Source of the DNA: CAZSLZ01 sp964607865
GTDB taxonomy: Bacteria; Vulcanimicrobiota; JAJTBE01; CAZSLZ01
Length of the DNA stretch: 8,884 bases
Reading direction: 5' to 3'
Assembly (NCBI GenBank): GCA_964607865.1
Contig: CAZSLZ010000130.1
Location: 1-8,884 of the forward strand
A program made the position numbers and the translations under genes. Every line of letters begins with the position of its first letter. Position 1 is the stretch's first letter. The notes under the pieces are model-generated. The model was given only the letters and a program-made list of their open reading frames with translations, was not told where the DNA came from and did no database searches. Below, piece after piece: positions 5,633 through 8,884 of this stretch.

Positions 5633-6958
5633 TTATTGATCTGCCAGAAGGTATTTTTCTTCGGCTGCCTTTATGCCTTTATGGTATTTTGCTTTAAGCC
5701 CGGCTTTCTCATTTGGGGGGAGGAAAGCTGAGTCAATGCCGTTCATGATGAATTTTTCCACATCTTCCATGGAAAAACCGAATTTGGTAACCACCTGTTG
5801 ATATTCGTTGGAAAGATCAATGTCGCTGACTCCGGGATCGTCGGTATTGATGGTTACATTCATTCCCTGGTCGTAATATTTTTTAAAGGGATGATTGGCC
5901 ATACTGTCGGTTGCGCCGGTTTGAACATTGGATGTTGGGCACATTTCCAGGGTTACCCCTTTTTCCTTGACCATTTTTTCCACTTCGGGGTCCTGGAAGG
6001 TTCTGACTCCATGGCCTATCCGGTCAGCTTTTAAATCTTCAATTGATGTTTTTACATTATCGGCGCCCCCAGCTTCGCCGGCATGGACGGTTATTTTTAA
6101 GCCTGCTTCCTTGGCTTCCTGGAAAACCCGGGCATAAGGGCCGGGAGGGAAATTGAACTCATCGTTGGCAAGATCCAACCCAACCACGCCGTCTTTCATG
6201 TGTTTTTCTGCCATTTTTGCCACATGCCGGGCATGGCCGCTTCCCCGCTGACGTTCAGCTATCATAATCAGCCGGGTGTCAAAATCAAAATCTTTTTTTG
6301 CTTTCTTTACTCCATCAAGTACGCCCCGCATAACATCTTCTTCAGAAATGCCGTATTGCTCAGCCATGTAAACCGGGCTGAAACGGAACTCGGCATAGTT
6401 CACGTTGTCCTTTACGCAGTCCTGGGCAGCTTTGTAGGTTATTTCTTCAATTGCCTCACGGTCGGTAAATGCCCTGCCAATGGTGTTGAACTTGCTTAAA
6501 AAGTCCAGCAGGGTTTTATCATCCTTAGTAACCTGCAAATGGGGTTTTAAATCATCAAGAGAGTATTTGGGCCTGTTGGTAAAGGTGGCGGAAGGCATGG
6601 GGCTGTTTGCAAGATGAGAGGCATTCTGAGTGGTTCTGGCTGAATCTTCAGTTGTGCCCTGGGTGAAGGTTTCTCCGGGATAAATGTGAGGCAGTTCCAG
6701 ATTTTTTCTTTGTGCTATGGACAAGAAAGTTTCGGGTTCGATAGCGCCTTCAAGGTGGCGGTGCAGGTCAACCTTGGGCAGGTCATGCATAAATTCACGG
6801 AGTTTGTTCTGATCCATCAACTCCGTCAGAGGGCGTTTACGTAAATCTACGGCATCAATTTCACTGCTGGCGGGTTTTGAAGCTGGGCTTTGCTTTAATA
6901 ACGGCTTCTGCCCCGTTCGATTGATTTGCAAACTGGATAAATTATTGATTCTATCCAT
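5633..6958 (-). CDS. Adenosine deaminase-family enzyme with extended N-terminus
   Basis: A metal-dependent amidohydrolase of the adenosine deaminase (ADA) family, expected to convert adenosine or a related aminopurine to inosine plus ammonia in purine salvage. From ATG 6958 it is 441 residues, against about 330-360 for typical ADAs. Visible signatures: LPKVDLHRHLEGA with metal-ligand His at about 66 and 68; HAGEAGG (His 292, catalytic Glu 295); RIGHG (His 316); EMCPTSNV; and NTDDPGV (Asp 373/374). All metal and catalytic residues are present. Oddities: a polar extension of about 58 residues before the barrel, an inserted Ser/Thr/Asn/Pro-rich loop (about 95-130), and GLDLANDE where most ADAs have a Gly at the Asn position (DLAGDE). 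The start is ATG 6958 because AGGTG (6969-6965) lies 6 nt before it; GTG at 6967 overlaps that site. There is no signal peptide. Substrate preference is uncertain. Confidence 0.92.
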   Translation of the reverse strand: MDRINNLSSLQINRTGQKPLLKQSPASKPASSEIDAVDLRKRPLTELMDQNKLREFMHDLPKVDLHRHLEGAIEPETFLSIAQRKNLELPHIYPGETFTQGTTEDSARTTQNASHLANSPMPSATFTNRPKYSLDDLKPHLQVTKDDKTLLDFLSKFNTIGRAFTDREAIEEITYKAAQDCVKDNVNYAEFRFSPVYMAEQYGISEEDVMRGVLDGVKKAKKDFDFDTRLIMIAERQRGSGHARHVAKMAEKHMKDGVVGLDLANDEFNFPPGPYARVFQEAKEAGLKITVHAGEAGGADNVKTSIEDLKADRIGHGVRTFQDPEVEKMVKEKGVTLEMCPTSNVQTGATDSMANHPFKKYYDQGMNVTINTDDPGVSDIDLSNEYQQVVTKFGFSMEDVEKFIMNGIDSAFLPPNEKAGLKAKYHKGIKAAEEKYLLADQ

Positions 6959-6964
6959 AAAAAA

Positions 6965-6973
6965 CACCTACCT
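6965..6973 (-). promoter_or_regulatory. Ribosome binding site that decides the deaminase start
   Basis: AGGTAGGTG on the minus strand contains a possible GTG start (6967-6965), but the purine-rich AGGTG ends 6 nt before ATG 6958, a normal spacing. Choosing the GTG would leave only about 3 nt after the upstream AGG. The ATG is therefore preferred. Confidence 0.6.
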
Positions 6974-7000
6974 GCACAACATGCCTGTTTTATTGGTTCT

Positions 7001-7009
7001 ATTATAGCA
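7001..7009 (-). promoter_or_regulatory. Extended -10 promoter of the adenosine deaminase gene
   Basis: TGCTATAAT is a perfect extended -10 on the minus strand, with an expected transcript start near 6994 and a leader of about 36 nt. There is no good -35 at 17 bp, which is common for extended -10 promoters. The gene can thus be transcribed independently of the upstream pgpH-like gene. Confidence 0.65.
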
Positions 7010-7029
7010 TATAATGCAAAAAAAACATG

Positions 7030-7044
7030 TTAACAAAATGTTAA
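7030..7044. promoter_or_regulatory. Operator-like inverted repeat upstream of the deaminase promoter
   Basis: TTAACA and TGTTAA flank a 3-nt centre; an adjoining AACATGTT palindrome (7024-7031) extends the symmetry. The site covers roughly -37 to -51 relative to the predicted start, a usual place for a regulator. On the minus strand the stem is followed by CATG and eight Ts, so it could instead act as a weak AT-only terminator for the pgpH-like gene. Confidence 0.35.
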
Positions 7045-7059
7045 AAAATATGAAGACTG

Positions 7060-8884
7060 TCAGGCGGAAGATTTATTCTGGTTAATTTTTATTTTGCTCA
7101 CTTTTTCTTTAACGGAGGCCTGCTCCAGAATTTTTTCAGGATACTCAATTCGATGATGATAAATACTGGTGAGATTTTTAGTGAAAGACTCAATCAGGTC
7201 ATTAATATTTTTCAGTGACAGGGGGGATTCATCCAGTTGGCCTTCATCGGTTGCCCGGCGGAAGATGGATTTAACCAGTTTTTCTATCTTTTCAGGGTTG
7301 GGGTTCTTTAAAGTACGGGCTGCGGCCTCGGCGGAATCCGCCAGCATTACAATGGCGGCAGCTTTGCTCTGGGGTTTGGGGCCGGGGTAACGGAAATCGG
7401 CTTCCAGAGGCTCGATGCCTTCTTCCATAGCTTTGTTATAGAAAAAGGAAACCAGGCTGGTTCCGTGGTGCTGGCCAATAATATCCAGTATGGGTTCGGG
7501 TAGATTATGCTGTTTGCCCAGCTCCAACCCGTCTTTGGCGTGCCCGATTATTACCAGGGCAGATAAGCGGGAGGAAAGTTTGTCATGGGGATTTTCTGAG
7601 CCCAGCTGATTCTCTATGAAAAAATAAGGGCGTTTAAGTTTGCCTATGTCGTGATAATAGGAAGCTACCCTGCACAGCAGGGGATCTTCGCCCACCAGCT
7701 CGGCGCCGGCCTCGGCCAGATTGCCCACTATAATGCTGTGATGATAAGTTCCAGGCGCTTCCACCAGCAGTCTTTTTAAAAGAGGTTCAGACTGGTTGGA
7801 CAGCTCCAGGAGTTTCATATGGGTGGTAATTCCAAAACTGTATTCCAGTAAGGGTAAGATACCTATGGTAATAATGCCCGAGGTGAAGCCATTGGACCCA
7901 CCGTAAATGAGGCTTTCCAGCAATGCCCCGAAAGGTTCGCCGGATAGAAGCATAAAGACAAAAACAGAAAGGGCATTAACCAGGAAAATTTTAACGGAAG
8001 CTGAGATAAGATCCAGCCTGCGGTTGACATTCCACACAGCTATGACCGATGCAATACCCGTTATGAGTGAAATTCCGGCAAATTGTACGTCTCCGGTGAG
8101 GATTCCCACGGTGATAGACAAAATAGAGGTTATGATTACTGAAAGATAAGGGTTCAGAAGTATGGCAATAAGCATGGAAGCGATAGGGACAGGAGCCCAG
8201 CAGGGATGAATCTGGATAAGCAGGCTTATTAACAGAACATTGACAATGGTAATTATGCTTAAAAGCAAAAGGTTCTGTGGGGAATCAGCTAATTTTTTAA
8301 AGGACAGTTTTATATAAAACCAGATAATGGTTATTGACAGGAGTACGAAAAGGGCTATACCTGCAACAGCGGTAAAATTAATACTGGAATTCTGCAGGCC
8401 CATTTTTTCGATAATTCTTATATGTTCCGGGGTTATAATCTGCCCCTTGCCTACAATAACCTGCCCTTTTTTTATAGTTATAGTGACAGGTTTTACAGAG
8501 TCTTTTCTTTCCTGCATTACCCTGGAGGTTTCATTCCAATCGACTTTTGCATTGGCTTTAATAGAACTGGAAGCCAACTCGGCAACTGCTTTCTTCTGTA
8601 CTTCGGGCAGGGTCAGGGTTAAAGCTTTTTCAGCAACAGAGTTTCGAATATTCTTTAAAGTTTCGTTGTCCTCGGGTTTGATTTTTTCCTGCAGGGAAAG
8701 GTTCACAAGATTGCGGGTTAAGACTTCCAGCTGTTTGAGCTGTTTTTCATCGGTATCCAGAAAACCCTGGATTGCGTTGCTGGAAATAGAAATGGGCTGT
8801 TGGGATGTTAATTCCTGAATCTTGGCTTTTTTATCGTGTTTTTTCAATTCTTTCATCTGGTGAAATATAGCGAACTGGGTTTGA
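7060..8884 (-). CDS. pgpH: 7TM-HD family cyclic-di-AMP phosphodiesterase (PgpH/YqfF-like), 5' end outside window
   Basis: A membrane HD-domain phosphohydrolase; the characterised relative PgpH of Listeria hydrolyses c-di-AMP to pApA. The frame stays open through the last base of the window (QTQFAIFHQ precedes the first internal Met at 8856), so the gene is partial: about 607 residues are visible of a family usually near 700. The missing part should hold the first membrane helix and the start of the extracellular domain. Numbered from Met 8856: the rest of the extracellular 7TMR-HDED domain to about 150 (VTIKKGQVIVGKGQIITPEH), several membrane helices at about 160-340, then the HD domain with YHHSIIVGN (370-378), YYHDIGKLKRPYF (400-412), GHAKDG (438), GQHHGT (461) and LADSAEAAART (505). 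The metal-binding His and Asp residues are all present. In Bacillota this gene usually sits between phoH and ybeY; here the next gene is an adenosine deaminase. No strong terminator follows. Confidence 0.93.
   Translation of the reverse strand, partial: QTQFAIFHQMKELKKHDKKAKIQELTSQQPISISSNAIQGFLDTDEKQLKQLEVLTRNLVNLSLQEKIKPEDNETLKNIRNSVAEKALTLTLPEVQKKAVAELASSSIKANAKVDWNETSRVMQERKDSVKPVTITIKKGQVIVGKGQIITPEHIRIIEKMGLQNSSINFTAVAGIALFVLLSITIIWFYIKLSFKKLADSPQNLLLLSIITIVNVLLISLLIQIHPCWAPVPIASMLIAILLNPYLSVIITSILSITVGILTGDVQFAGISLITGIASVIAVWNVNRRLDLISASVKIFLVNALSVFVFMLLSGEPFGALLESLIYGGSNGFTSGIITIGILPLLEYSFGITTHMKLLELSNQSEPLLKRLLVEAPGTYHHSIIVGNLAEAGAELVGEDPLLCRVASYYHDIGKLKRPYFFIENQLGSENPHDKLSSRLSALVIIGHAKDGLELGKQHNLPEPILDIIGQHHGTSLVSFFYNKAMEEGIEPLEADFRYPGPKPQSKAAAIVMLADSAEAAARTLKNPNPEKIEKLVKSIFRRATDEGQLDESPLSLKNINDLIESFTKNLTSIYHHRIEYPEKILEQASVKEKVSKIKINQNKSSA

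Noticed and set aside
8327..8818. Plus-strand open frame of 163 codons opposite the pgpH-like gene
   Set aside because: It lies wholly antisense to a strongly conserved coding region, and its composition is what the reverse of membrane and Lys/Glu-rich codons would give.
5633..8884. RADAR-type or type III CRISPR-linked deaminase defence system
   Set aside because: The deaminase is far shorter than RdrB, no RdrA-type ATPase, CARF domain or CRISPR repeat is present, and the neighbour is a housekeeping c-di-AMP phosphodiesterase.

Overview
The window reads as chromosomal DNA of a low-GC Gram-positive bacterium, most likely an anaerobic member of the Bacillota (Clostridia-like). The grounds are strong AGGAGG-type ribosome binding sites, consensus TATAAT/TTGAAA promoters in AT-rich spacers, an IS256-type transposon remnant and a 7TM-HD cyclic-di-AMP phosphodiesterase of the PgpH/YqfF family. 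The species cannot be named from this sequence.

Layout: (1) 165-1520, plus strand: a soluble ankyrin-repeat protein followed by a 150-residue helical protein of unknown function, probably co-transcribed. (2) 1579-1987, minus strand: a dead, internally deleted IS256-family element that keeps one end, its ribosome binding site and a long hairpin that would hide that site in read-through RNA. (3) 2016-5084, minus strand: a soluble histidine kinase of about 1,020 residues with an N-terminal receiver-like domain lacking the phosphoacceptor, five PAS domains, and complete HisKA and HATPase domains. It has a near-consensus promoter whose -10 lies in a 5-bp tandem repeat. (4) 5158-5632: a gene-free stretch holding a REP/MITE-like inverted-repeat element. 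(5) 5633-6958, minus strand: an adenosine deaminase-family enzyme with an unusual N-terminal extension, a Ser/Thr/Asn-rich insertion and a changed residue in a conserved motif, driven by its own extended -10 promoter beside an operator-like inverted repeat. (6) 7060-8884, minus strand: the 3' part of the pgpH/yqfF-like gene, whose 5' end lies outside the window.

The minus-strand genes after pgpH look individually transcribed, since both the kinase and the deaminase have promoters of their own. The kinase has no response regulator beside it, and the deaminase occupies the place where ybeY usually follows the 7TM-HD gene in Bacillota. A functional link between the genes (nucleotide signalling, purine salvage, sensory kinase) is possible but not shown. 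I did not find a clear-cut new multi-gene system. The most unusual points are the deaminase architecture, the kinase N-terminus with its repeat-bearing promoter, and the ankyrin/unknown gene pair.
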